From an uncultured Pseudorhodoferax sp. (GTDB lineage Bacteria > Pseudomonadota > Gammaproteobacteria > Burkholderiales > Burkholderiaceae), in contig CAJYRH010000424.1 of the NCBI GenBank assembly GCA_913776795.1, positions 1 through 11,233 on the forward strand: a stretch of 11,233 bases of DNA, written 5' to 3'. A model generated the notes under the pieces. It was given only the letters and a program-made list of their open reading frames with translations. It had not been told where the DNA came from and ran no database searches. Made by a program: the position numbers and the translations under genes. Shown here piece by piece: positions 1 through 6,458 of the stretch; positions within the stretch are counted from its first letter, which is position 1; each line of letters begins with the position of its first letter.

Positions 1-1
1 C

Positions 2-796
2 GGTGCCTTCCTCGCGTCCACCCTGGTGCAGCGCCTGCGCGAGGCGCTCGCCGCGCGCGGCGGCGTGCGCCCGCGGCAGCTGCGCTGCATCGTCTACGGC
101 GGCGGGCCGATGTACCTGGAGGAACTGCGCAAGTCCATGCTGGCCTTCGGCCCGGTGTTCGCGCAGATCTACGGCCAGGGGGAGACGCCCATGACCATCA
201 CGGGACTCACGCGTGACGCGCACGGCAGCGCACCTGCGCAGGTGCTGGCGTCCGTCGGCTGGGCCCGCAGCGGGACCGAGGTCGCCATCCTGGACGCCCA
301 GGCCATGCCGCTGCCGCCGGGGCAGCCTGGCGAAGTCGCGGTGCGTGGCGCCACCGTCATGGCCGGCTACTGGCGCAACCCCGACGCCACCGCCCAGGCG
401 TTGCCGCAGGGCCCAGGCGGCTGGCTCTACACGGGCGACATCGGCGTGCTGGATGCGCAGGGCTGCCTCAGCCTGCGCGACCGTTCCAAGGACGTGGTGA
501 TCAGCGGCGGCTCCAACATCTATCCGCGCGAGGTCGAGGAGGTGCTGCTCACCCACCCTGGCGTGGCCGAGGCCTGCGTGGTCGGGGCCCCGGATGCGGA
601 ATGGAGCGAGGTGGTGGTGGCGTACGTCGTCCGCGCGCCGGGCGCGGCTGTCGACGCTGCCGCGCTGGACGCGCAATGTCTCGCGCACATGGCGCGGTTC
701 AAGCGGCCCAAGCGCTACACCTTCGTCGACACGCTGCCCAAGAACAGCTATGGCAAGGTGCTCAAGCGCGCCCTGCGCGAGTTGCCCGCCGATTGA
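2..796 (+). CDS. Acyl-CoA synthetase (AMP-dependent synthetase/ligase family), C-terminal half; 5' end outside window
   Basis: This enzyme would activate a carboxylic acid with ATP to an acyl-adenylate and then transfer it to CoA in the cytoplasm. The reading frame is open from base 2, so the start lies off the left edge. The visible 264 residues are about half of the usual 500-560. In the visible part, YGGGPMY is at residues 32-38 and YGQGETPMTIT at 57-67 (the adenylate-binding loop of the ANL superfamily). YTGD is at 143-146, the hinge DRSKD at 160-164, GGSNIYPREVE at 169-179, and the C-terminal PKNSYGK carries the presumed catalytic Lys252. All core motifs in the visible part are intact, so the gene looks functional. 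The acyl substrate is not deducible, because the pocket-lining region lies mostly upstream. It converges on the acidic-protein gene, with 29 bases between the stops. Confidence 0.93.
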   Translation, partial: GAFLASTLVQRLREALAARGGVRPRQLRCIVYGGGPMYLEELRKSMLAFGPVFAQIYGQGETPMTITGLTRDAHGSAPAQVLASVGWARSGTEVAILDAQAMPLPPGQPGEVAVRGATVMAGYWRNPDATAQALPQGPGGWLYTGDIGVLDAQGCLSLRDRSKDVVISGGSNIYPREVEEVLLTHPGVAEACVVGAPDAEWSEVVVAYVVRAPGAAVDAAALDAQCLAHMARFKRPKRYTFVDTLPKNSYGKVLKRALRELPAD

Positions 797-825
797 CCTG
801 GGGCAGCCGACCGCGGGCAGCCCGG

Positions 826-1215
826 TCAGATGCCGTCGTCGTCGCCCGTGCCTTCGATCGGGTCGTCGTCATCTTCGCCGTCCTCGCCGGCCAGACTGGG
901 CACCTCGTCCACCGCGTCGGCGCTGGCACCCACGCCAGGCGTGATGATGCGGTCGGGCAGGATGTCCGCGTTGGCGCGGCCGTCGTCGCCGGCCGCTGCG
1001 CCGCGGTCGCCGGTGCCCGACGCGTCGCTGTCCGAACCATGGTCGCTGACCACGGCTCCCCATTCGGCCGGGTTGTCGGCCTCGGTGGCCATGCTGCGCT
1101 CGCCCTGCACATCGCTGCCGCTGTCGGACGTGTCGCTGGGGCCCAGCAGGTCCACGTCGGTGCCCTCCGGTCGGGTGGCGGGCGTGTCGCCGCCCATGAT
1201 GCTGCTGCGTGCCAT
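826..1215 (-). CDS. Small, extremely acidic, probably disordered protein of unknown function
   Basis: The product is 129 residues and no enzyme fold is recognisable. By hand count it has 25 Asp and 8 Glu against 6 Arg and 1 His. It has no Lys, Cys, Phe or Tyr and a single Trp (52). Ser/Asp/Gly-rich stretches recur: GPSDTSDSGSD at 25-35 and SDHGSDSDASGTGD at 57-70, followed by a hydrophobic island ADILPDRIITPGVG at 83-96 and an acidic tail EDGEDDDD at 111-118. The start is chosen because AAGGAG lies seven bases before the ATG, whereas the longer open frame upstream is non-acidic and has no such site. There is no signal peptide or membrane segment. The gene diverges from the dehydrogenase at 1418. 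I have an unverified memory of similar GPSD/SDSGSD proteins in pseudomonads and Burkholderiales, which would make it a conserved but uncharacterised family. A stress-related role is only inference. Confidence 0.8.
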   Translation of the reverse strand: MARSSIMGGDTPATRPEGTDVDLLGPSDTSDSGSDVQGERSMATEADNPAEWGAVVSDHGSDSDASGTGDRGAAAGDDGRANADILPDRIITPGVGASADAVDEVPSLAGEDGEDDDDPIEGTGDDDGI

Positions 1216-1246
1216 CTCGGTGCTCCTTGTGTTGCGTTGCCGCACG

Positions 1247-1253
1247 AGCGTAG
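1247..1253 (-). promoter_or_regulatory. Possible sigma-S-type -10 element for the acidic-protein gene
   Basis: On the minus strand the heptamer CTACGCT fits the CTAYRCT core of the E. coli RpoS extended -10 consensus. The base before it is A, not the preferred G or T, and the AT-rich tail is missing. It would start transcription about 25 bases before the ATG, leaving room for the AAGGAG ribosome site. No good -35 is visible, which RpoS promoters tolerate. This is a seven-base match in a GC-rich gap and could be chance. I found no comparably convincing promoter for the dehydrogenase on the other strand of the same gap (1216-1417). Confidence 0.25.
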
Positions 1254-1417
1254 TCCGCGGCTTGGCAGGACGCTGTAGGCGCGCGCGCGGGGCGGCGTAG
1301 GAGCAGGGCAGCATCTTCATGCAGCGCACCGGCCGACAGGCCCGTGCGCCGCTGTCCGTACCCAGGCCGCCTGCACGGGCAGGACGATGGGGGCAACCGC
1401 AACACGCTGGAGATTCC

Positions 1418-2428
1418 ATGCCCCCCAAGACCCCGACCCAGACCGAAGCCACCGCCGGCAAGCAACGGCGCATCCAGCGCGAGCAGGACCGACGCGACGC
1501 CGAGGTGCGCGCGCAGTCCAAGGCCACAACGGCCAAGGCCAAGAGCGGCGGGAAGAAGGCCGCACCGGGCCCGCACCGCGACGAACCGGCGCCGCCGATG
1601 TCGCGCCAGCACCTGGACAAGCCCGGCCATGAGTCGGAGATGGTGCAAAAGCCTCGTTTCGAGGCGCCGCACTACAAGGGCAGCGGCAAGCTGGCCGGCT
1701 TCGCGACGCTGGTGACGGGCGGCGACTCGGGCATCGGCCGCGCCGTGTCCGTGCTCTATGCACGCGAGGGGGCAGACGTGGCCATCGTCTACCTCGACGA
1801 GCACGACGACGCCGAGCGCACGCGCGAACTGGTGGAGGCAGAGGGCGGGCGCTGCGTGCTGATCCCTGGGGACGTGAAGGACGCCGGGTTCTGCCGGGAC
1901 GCGGTGGCCAGGACGGTCCAGGCCTTCGGCAAGCTCGACGTGCTGGTCAACAACGCGGCCTTCCAGGAACACGCACTGGCCATCGAGGACCTGAGCGAGG
2001 AACGTTTCGACGAGACCCTGCGCACCAACGTCTACGGTTACTTCCACATGGCGAAGGCGGCCGTGCCGCACCTGCAGCGTGGCGCGGCCATCGTCAACTG
2101 CGGCTCGGTGACCGGGCTCAAGGGCAGCAAGCACCTGCTGGACTACTCGGCCACCAAGGGCGCGATCCACGCGTTCACGATGTCGCTCGCGGCCAATCTC
2201 ATGGACAAGGGCATCCGCGTCAACGCGGTCGCGCCGGGCCCGGTCTGGACGCCGTTGAACCCGGCCGACAAGCCGGCCGACGAAATCGCCCAGTTCGGCG
2301 CCGGCACCGACATGGGCCGCGCCGCACAGCCGGAGGAGATCTCGCCGGCCTTCGTGTTCCTGGCCGCGCCCAGCTGCGCGAGCTACATCAGCGGCATCGT
2401 GCTGCCGATCACCGGCTCGGTGGGCTGA
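1418..2428 (+). CDS. SDR family oxidoreductase with basic N-terminal extension (general stress protein 39/YghA-like subgroup)
   Basis: This is a 336-residue NAD(P)-dependent short-chain dehydrogenase, longer than the 250-residue classical form. Residues 1-60 are a Lys/Arg/Ala/Pro-rich tail with 14 Lys+Arg and 7 acidic residues among the first 56. Residues 66-95 are the linker typical of this subgroup (HLDKPGHESEM, then HYKGSGKLAG). The Rossmann motif TGGDSGIG is at 100-107 and NNAA at 178-181. The catalytic set is Asn204, Ser230, Tyr243 and Lys247 (YSATK). PGPVWTPL at 273-280 closes the active site. The family's common C-terminal VTGG is ITGSVG here. The ATG at 1418 is preferred because TGGAG lies five bases upstream; an in-frame ATG at 1319 lacks such a site and would add a low-complexity leader. 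The substrate is unknown; relatives oxidise or reduce sugars or small alcohols/aldehydes and are often stress-induced. Confidence 0.93.
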   Translation: MPPKTPTQTEATAGKQRRIQREQDRRDAEVRAQSKATTAKAKSGGKKAAPGPHRDEPAPPMSRQHLDKPGHESEMVQKPRFEAPHYKGSGKLAGFATLVTGGDSGIGRAVSVLYAREGADVAIVYLDEHDDAERTRELVEAEGGRCVLIPGDVKDAGFCRDAVARTVQAFGKLDVLVNNAAFQEHALAIEDLSEERFDETLRTNVYGYFHMAKAAVPHLQRGAAIVNCGSVTGLKGSKHLLDYSATKGAIHAFTMSLAANLMDKGIRVNAVAPGPVWTPLNPADKPADEIAQFGAGTDMGRAAQPEEISPAFVFLAAPSCASYISGIVLPITGSVG

Positions 2429-2436
2429 GCTGTCCG

Positions 2437-2449
2437 GGCGGGCGCCGCC
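2437..2449. terminator. Weak hairpin between convergent SDR and Bug receptor 1 genes
   Basis: GGCGG and CCGCC form a five-base-pair stem around a GCG loop in the 47-base gap where two genes converge. There is no T-run on either side, so it is not a standard intrinsic terminator. It is listed because some end signal is expected here and this is the best local stem I see. In DNA this GC-rich, such short stems occur by chance. Confidence 0.18.
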
Positions 2450-2475
2450 GGGGCAGGAGCCGGGCGGTCCGCTGG

Positions 2476-3450
2476 CTAGTCCGCCTTGAGACCAGTCTTC
2501 TTGATGAGCTCGTTCCACTTGCGCGTCTCGCGCTGCAGGTAGGCACCGAACTGCTCGGGCGACTGCGGCGCCGAACTGACCCCCAGTTCGGCCAGGCGCG
2601 CGCGCACGGTGGGGTCGGCCAGCGCCTGCTGCACCTCCTTGTTCAGACGCTCGACGATGGCCGGCGGCGTCCTGGCCGGCACCACGAAGCCCCACCACAC
2701 CACGGGTTCCAGGTTCGGGAAGCCGGCCTCGGCGGCCGTCTGCACCTGGGGCAGCAGCGAAAAACGTTCCGGACTGCCGACCATGATGGGCCGCAGCTTG
2801 CCGCTGCGGATGTGGGGCATGGATTGCGGGGGGTCCAGCAGCATGAACTGCACGCGTCCCGCGATCAGGTCCACCAGCGCCGGTGCGCCGCCGCGGTAGG
2901 GCACGTGCAGCATGTCCACGCCGGCCTGCGACTTCAGCAGTTCGGCAGCCATGTGGCCCGAGCTGCCCGCGCCGGCCGATGCAAAGGCCACGCTGCCGGG
3001 CGCGGCCTTGCCCTGGGCCAGCAGCTCGGCGAGCGACCTGGCCGGGGCGTCCTGCGGCACCACCAGGATCAGCGGTGCGTAGCCGATATAGGCCACCGGC
3101 GCGAAGTCGCGCTGCACGTCGAAGTTCAGGTTGCCGTAGAGCGCCGTGGTCGACAGTCCGTTGGAGCCGAGCAGCATGGTGTAGCCGTCGGCCGGCGCGT
3201 GGGCCACGAAGTCGGTGCCGATGTTGCCGCTGGCACCGGCCTTGTTGTCCACCAGCACGGGTTGCTTCATCTGCACCGACAGGCGCTCGCCGATCAGCCG
3301 GCCGAGGATGTCGAGTGCACCGCCGGCCGGGAACGGGATGACCATGCGGACCGGCTTGTCGGGGTAGGCCTGGGCCTGCGCGCCTGCTGCGGCCAGCGCG
3401 ACGGCCAATGCTGCGAACAGCGTGCGTGCATGGGAGCGGAAGAAGGGCAT
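2476..3450 (-). CDS. Bug family (TctC-like) periplasmic solute receptor 1
   Basis: The product is 324 residues, the normal size for Bug receptors, which bind organic acids in the periplasm and present them to TctAB-type membrane subunits or to sensors. Residues 1-28 form a signal peptide: Arg5/Arg9, a hydrophobic core and AQA before the mature YPDKPVRMV. Family hallmarks follow: PFPAGGALDILGR at 39-51, VDNKAGASGNIG at 67-78, ADGYTMLLG at 86-94, and a GSSGHMAAELL stretch that forms part of the ligand cleft. The mature protein runs to the usual ELIKKTGLKAD-like end. The ribosome site is weak. The start lies 24 bases after the stop of amidohydrolase B on the same strand, suggesting co-transcription. 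The ligand is probably a carboxylate handled by the two hydrolases, but this is inferred from position only. No tctA or tctB is nearby. Confidence 0.93.
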   Translation of the reverse strand: MPFFRSHARTLFAALAVALAAAGAQAQAYPDKPVRMVIPFPAGGALDILGRLIGERLSVQMKQPVLVDNKAGASGNIGTDFVAHAPADGYTMLLGSNGLSTTALYGNLNFDVQRDFAPVAYIGYAPLILVVPQDAPARSLAELLAQGKAAPGSVAFASAGAGSSGHMAAELLKSQAGVDMLHVPYRGGAPALVDLIAGRVQFMLLDPPQSMPHIRSGKLRPIMVGSPERFSLLPQVQTAAEAGFPNLEPVVWWGFVVPARTPPAIVERLNKEVQQALADPTVRARLAELGVSSAPQSPEQFGAYLQRETRKWNELIKKTGLKAD

Positions 3451-3474
3451 GGAGATGTCTCGGTTGGAAGTGAT

Positions 3475-4395
3475 TCAGGACGTTGGCGCATCGGGCCAAC
3501 GCAGCAGGGTCGCGAGCGTGCCACCCAGGATCCAGCGCTTGTCCTCGTCGCCCAGGAAGTCCAGCGTCAGGCGCACATGGTCCAGGCACTCCTGGTAGCT
3601 GCATGGCAGGCGCGAGACGTCCGAGCCCCACATCAGGCGCGCGGGGCCGAACGCGTCGAAGATCCGGCGCAGGTAGGGCGTGAGGTTGGCGAACGGATAG
3701 GGCTCGGTGCTGTAGCAGGGGGCGGCCGACAGCTTGACGGCCACGTTGGGCAGGCGTGCCAGCGCCAGCATCCGGTCCAGGTCGGCGAAGCAGGCGTCGT
3801 CGCGCAGCTCGCTGCGCCGGCCCATGTGGTCGACGATCAGCGTGAGGCCCGGATGGCGCTCGGCGATCGGTGCCAGCCTGTCCAGCATGCCGGGCATCAG
3901 CATCATGAGCGGGATGCCCAGGCGCTCGCAGTCCTGCCAGAACCATGCGATGGCAGCGCTGTCCTCGCCGAGCCAGCGGCTCCACTGGGGCTTGAACCAG
4001 GTCATGCGGATGCCCAGCATGCCGGGCTGGGAGCGCCAGGTCTGCAACGCCTCCCGCGCCCCGGGCGCCTCGGGGTCGAAGCGGCCCATCACGCCGAAGC
4101 GGTCCAGCTGGCCGGCCGCGCATTCCAGGGCGTAGAGGTTGCTGTCGCCGGCCGGCGAGGGCGGGACGATCACGGCGCGCCGCACACCGTGGCGGTCCAT
4201 CACTGGCAGGAATTCCTGCGGCGTGAGGGGTTCGGGCCGGTGCGGACGCGCGCCGGCAACGGTGAGAAACGAAGGCGAGCCGCGCTGTTCCACCGGCCAG
4301 GGCCGCTCGGCGCTGTGCGCCTGCCAGAAGTGGACCTGGGCATCGGCGATGGCAAGGCCGTCGCCGGCCGCCGTGCCGATCGTCTCAGCCGCCAT
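3475..4395 (-). CDS. Amidohydrolase family protein B (COG3618/Amidohydro_2, lactonase-like)
   Basis: This is a 306-residue TIM-barrel hydrolase of the COG3618 group, whose characterised members open lactones or similar ring products (for example LigI, 2-pyrone-4,6-dicarboxylate lactonase). The strand-1 motif is DAQVHFW at 18-24, with Gln20 where many amidohydrolases have the first His. Then come RPWP at 31-34, GIRMTW at 128-133, IVDHMG at 187-192, VAVKLSA at 218-224 and MWGSDVSR at 255-262 with the general-base Asp259. The start at 4395 is supported by GGAG seven bases upstream and gives an 11-base overlap with the end of amidohydrolase A, so translation is probably coupled. An open frame extends further upstream but lies inside amidohydrolase A. 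There is no signal peptide, so it acts in the cytoplasm. The substrate is not known; a lactone or enol-lactone is the best guess. Confidence 0.9.
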   Translation of the reverse strand: MAAETIGTAAGDGLAIADAQVHFWQAHSAERPWPVEQRGSPSFLTVAGARPHRPEPLTPQEFLPVMDRHGVRRAVIVPPSPAGDSNLYALECAAGQLDRFGVMGRFDPEAPGAREALQTWRSQPGMLGIRMTWFKPQWSRWLGEDSAAIAWFWQDCERLGIPLMMLMPGMLDRLAPIAERHPGLTLIVDHMGRRSELRDDACFADLDRMLALARLPNVAVKLSAAPCYSTEPYPFANLTPYLRRIFDAFGPARLMWGSDVSRLPCSYQECLDHVRLTLDFLGDEDKRWILGGTLATLLRWPDAPTS

Positions 4396-5254
4396 ACAGG
4401 AACTCCGCGTTGTCCACCAGGATGCGGCGGCGCACCGCAGCGTCTGGCGCCCAGCTGGACAGCAGCTGCAGCAGGTCGCCGTTGTTGGGCATGGTGCGCC
4501 CGCGCATGTTGACGTGCGGCCAGTCCGAAGCCCAGAGCATGCGCTCGGGCGCATGCTGCACCAGCGCCTGCGCCAGCGGGACGACCGCGGGATAGGGCGG
4601 CTCCTGCAGCGTGCAGCGCATCGGTCCGGACAGCTTGACCCAGACGCGCCCCGTGTCCAGCATGCGCAACAGGCGCTGGAACGCAGGCTGTTGCACGCCA
4701 CCCTCGGCGGGAATGCCGGCCATGTGGTCGAGCACGATCCGGTCGGAGTCCAGCGCCAGCAGTGCATCGGCGTACTCCAGCAGGTCCGTGCCATGCGGAT
4801 AGAAATGGACCGGCCATTGGAGCGACTTCACCCGCGCAGCGACTTCGGGGTCGATGCGCGGAAGGTTTCTGGCGCGCCGGTCGCTCACGAAGCGCAGGCC
4901 GCGCACCCCCAGCACATGCAGCCGCGCAAGTTCCAGGTCGGTGGTCTGCGCCGAAGGGAAGATCACGCCGCGGAACCGCTCCGGGTACTGGGCCAGCGTG
5001 TGCTCCATGTGCCGGTAGTCCAGGCCATACGCGCCACCGGACACGAGCAGGGCCTTGGCCAGTCCCAGCGTTTCCATCATGGCCAACGCCGACGCAGCCG
5101 AGACCTCGTCCGCGTAGTAAGGGCTGTCCGGATCGAAGGGATATTGGTCCGGCGGGCCGAACAGGTGGATCTGCGTGTCCCAGGCGCCGGCGGGGACCTG
5201 CATGGTCGGCCTGCGGGGCGCGTAGTCGGGCGGGGGCGTGAGGTATGGGGCCAT
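4385..5254 (-). CDS. Amidohydrolase family protein A (COG3618, 2-pyrone-4,6-dicarboxylate lactonase-like)
   Basis: The product is 289 residues and close in length and motif layout to PDC lactonase (LigI) relatives. WDTQIHLFG at 25-33 replaces the usual DTHxHVFG, with Gln28 in place of the first His and His30 kept. Further motifs are GLRF at 119-122, VLDHMAG at 174-180 with His177, WVKLSG at 205-210, WASDWPHVNM at 241-250 with Asp244, MPNNGDLLQLL at 255-265, and the C-terminal RILVDNAEFLYG at 277-288. LigI is a metal-independent hydrolase, so loss of one metal-type His need not abolish activity. The start at 5254 has no strong ribosome site; Met18 is an alternative that would still keep the first motif. 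It lies 47 bases downstream of the LysR gene. It is only distantly similar to amidohydrolase B, so the pair is not a recent duplication. The substrate is unproven. Confidence 0.9.
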   Translation of the reverse strand: MAPYLTPPPDYAPRRPTMQVPAGAWDTQIHLFGPPDQYPFDPDSPYYADEVSAASALAMMETLGLAKALLVSGGAYGLDYRHMEHTLAQYPERFRGVIFPSAQTTDLELARLHVLGVRGLRFVSDRRARNLPRIDPEVAARVKSLQWPVHFYPHGTDLLEYADALLALDSDRIVLDHMAGIPAEGGVQQPAFQRLLRMLDTGRVWVKLSGPMRCTLQEPPYPAVVPLAQALVQHAPERMLWASDWPHVNMRGRTMPNNGDLLQLLSSWAPDAAVRRRILVDNAEFLYGG

Positions 5255-5299
5255 TGCGGCATTCTGGAACGCGGCCCCGCACGCCAGCCCCGCCCGTGC

Positions 5300-5312
5300 A
5301 ACTAGCTGCTAT
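5300..5312 (+). repeat. Short dispersed motif AACTAGCTGCTAT overlapping the LysR stop codon
   Basis: This is the second copy of the 13-base motif found at 8251-8263, with a single mismatch. It overlaps the 3' end of the LysR gene so that the TAG stop (minus strand, 5302-5304) is inside the motif. If it is a remnant of an intergenic repeat, the repeat may have supplied the end of the LysR frame. Confidence 0.3.
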
Positions 5313-6237
5313 CGCTTCCCTGCATAGCGGCATGCGGTGGCCTGGCAGTGCTGGCCGCCAGCAACTGCTGCAGCAACTGCATGGACCTGCGCGCAAGACT
5401 GGTCACGGGCCGCTCTGCCGAATGCGCAAGCACCAGCACGCTCTTGAGCTCGGGCGCCACGATGCGGTGGGTCGAAAAGCGCGCCACGCCGTCCTGGGGA
5501 ACGGCGTTCAAGCTCACGACCGCATGGCCCAGCCCAGCCTGCACCAGGTCGAGGATGGCGGCGATCGCATCGAGCTCCTGCACGATGTTCGGCCGCAGGC
5601 CGATGTTCGCGAGCTGCGTCTCGATCAGCATGCGCATGGGGTGCGGGCGCCCCGGCAGCAACAGCGGAAGTTCGGCCAGCTGGGCGACCTGGATCCGGGC
5701 CGGCAGCGCCGTCCTGCGGGGCGTGCGTGCGGTCACCACGTACAGGTCGTGTTCCATCAGCGGCAGCGTCTCCAGCATCGGCGTGGGCACCGGATCGTGC
5801 AGCAGCGCGATGTCCAGCCGGCCCGCCTGCAGCCATTCCTGCAGGTGCACCGTCAAGCCCTCGGTGACGCGCAACCTGCCCTGGGGGAACATCTGGCGGA
5901 ACTGCAGCACGCACGGCACCGTCAGACGACGCGCGAGCGAATGCGGCAGGCCGATCACGACCTCGCCGGTCGGGTCGTCGCGCGAGGCGTCGAGCTCGGT
6001 GCGTGCGCGCTCGATCTGCATCAGGATCGCGCGGCAGTGGGCCAGGAAGCGCTTGCCGGCCTCGGTCAGGCGCACGCCGCGGCCGTTGCGGTGGAACAGC
6101 GTCTGGCGCAACTCGGTCTCCAGTGCGCGCACCTGGCGGCTGAGTGCGGGCTGCGGCACCTGCAGCAGCCAGGCGGCCCGGGTGAAGCTGCCGAGGTCGG
6201 CGACGGTGGCGAAGCACTCGAGCTGGCGGATTTCCAT
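5302..6237 (-). CDS. LysR family transcriptional regulator
   Basis: This is a 311-residue LTTR of standard length. The winged helix-turn-helix occupies about residues 1-60: MEIRQLECF, GSFTRAAWLLQVPQPALSRQ at 16-35, then HRNGRGVRLTEAGKRFL at 49-65. A linker helix and a periplasmic-binding-like effector domain follow (GEVVIGLPHS at 91-100). The start at 6237 is chosen because GGAGAGGG lies just upstream and MEIRQLECF is the canonical LTTR beginning; an in-frame ATG 39 bases upstream would add a meaningless leader. It points the same way as the two amidohydrolases and Bug receptor 1, and its stop lies 47 bases before amidohydrolase A. Most catabolic LTTRs are instead divergent from their target operon. 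It probably controls this operon in response to a substrate or intermediate, but no operator can be assigned with confidence. Confidence 0.93.
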   Translation of the reverse strand: MEIRQLECFATVADLGSFTRAAWLLQVPQPALSRQVRALETELRQTLFHRNGRGVRLTEAGKRFLAHCRAILMQIERARTELDASRDDPTGEVVIGLPHSLARRLTVPCVLQFRQMFPQGRLRVTEGLTVHLQEWLQAGRLDIALLHDPVPTPMLETLPLMEHDLYVVTARTPRRTALPARIQVAQLAELPLLLPGRPHPMRMLIETQLANIGLRPNIVQELDAIAAILDLVQAGLGHAVVSLNAVPQDGVARFSTHRIVAPELKSVLVLAHSAERPVTSLARRSMQLLQQLLAASTARPPHAAMQGSDSS

Positions 6238-6244
6238 GGTCCCT

Positions 6245-6296
6245 CTCCACGCCACGGGCTTGCCGGGGACCGCCACGTTGGGGACTCAGCGTGGAG
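6245..6296. promoter_or_regulatory. Inverted repeat upstream of the LysR gene, possible autoregulatory site
   Basis: CTCCACGC at 6245-6252 and GCGTGGAG at 6289-6296 are perfect eight-base inverted arms separated by 36 bases. The left arm overlaps the ribosome-binding region of the LysR gene. LTTR sites are usually shorter dyads of the T-N11-A type, so this could equally be an RNA hairpin that masks the ribosome site, or chance. The rest of the 221-base gap (6238-6458) contains a six-base-pair stem at 6414-6429 around a GCAA loop, 29 bases past the Bug receptor 2 stop, without a T-run. I see no open frame of interest there. Confidence 0.25.
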
Positions 6297-6458
6297 CGGC
6301 GGGCTGCGTCGGCCGACCGGAGATGCCGCAACGGGCAGCACCGGCGCAGCGCTCCGGGCACGTGGCCGCCGGATGGTACGCCGCGTCGCCGGGCCCCGCG
6401 GCGCGCCGGGCGGCGGCGCGCAAGCGCCGGGCACCGGACCTGGTGCGCCGCATGCCCG

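Noticed and set aside
1319..1417. Upstream in-frame start for the SDR
   Set aside because: It would add 33 low-complexity residues, while the ATG at 1418 has a good ribosome site and begins the Lys-rich tail directly.
1216..1620. Upstream extension of the acidic-protein open frame
   Set aside because: The extension overlaps the SDR gene and its translation is basic and Cys-rich, unlike the acidic protein, which has its own strong ribosome site at the 1215 start.
869..4123. Very long open frame on the minus strand (over 1000 codons)
   Set aside because: It runs across the acidic-protein, SDR, Bug and amidohydrolase genes in other frames, has Arg/Pro/Ala/Gly-rich low-complexity translation, and is explained by stop-codon scarcity at high GC.
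2812..4512. Plus-strand open frame opposite Bug receptor 1 and amidohydrolase B
   Set aside because: It is rich in His, Gln and Gly with no motif, and is antisense to well-supported genes.
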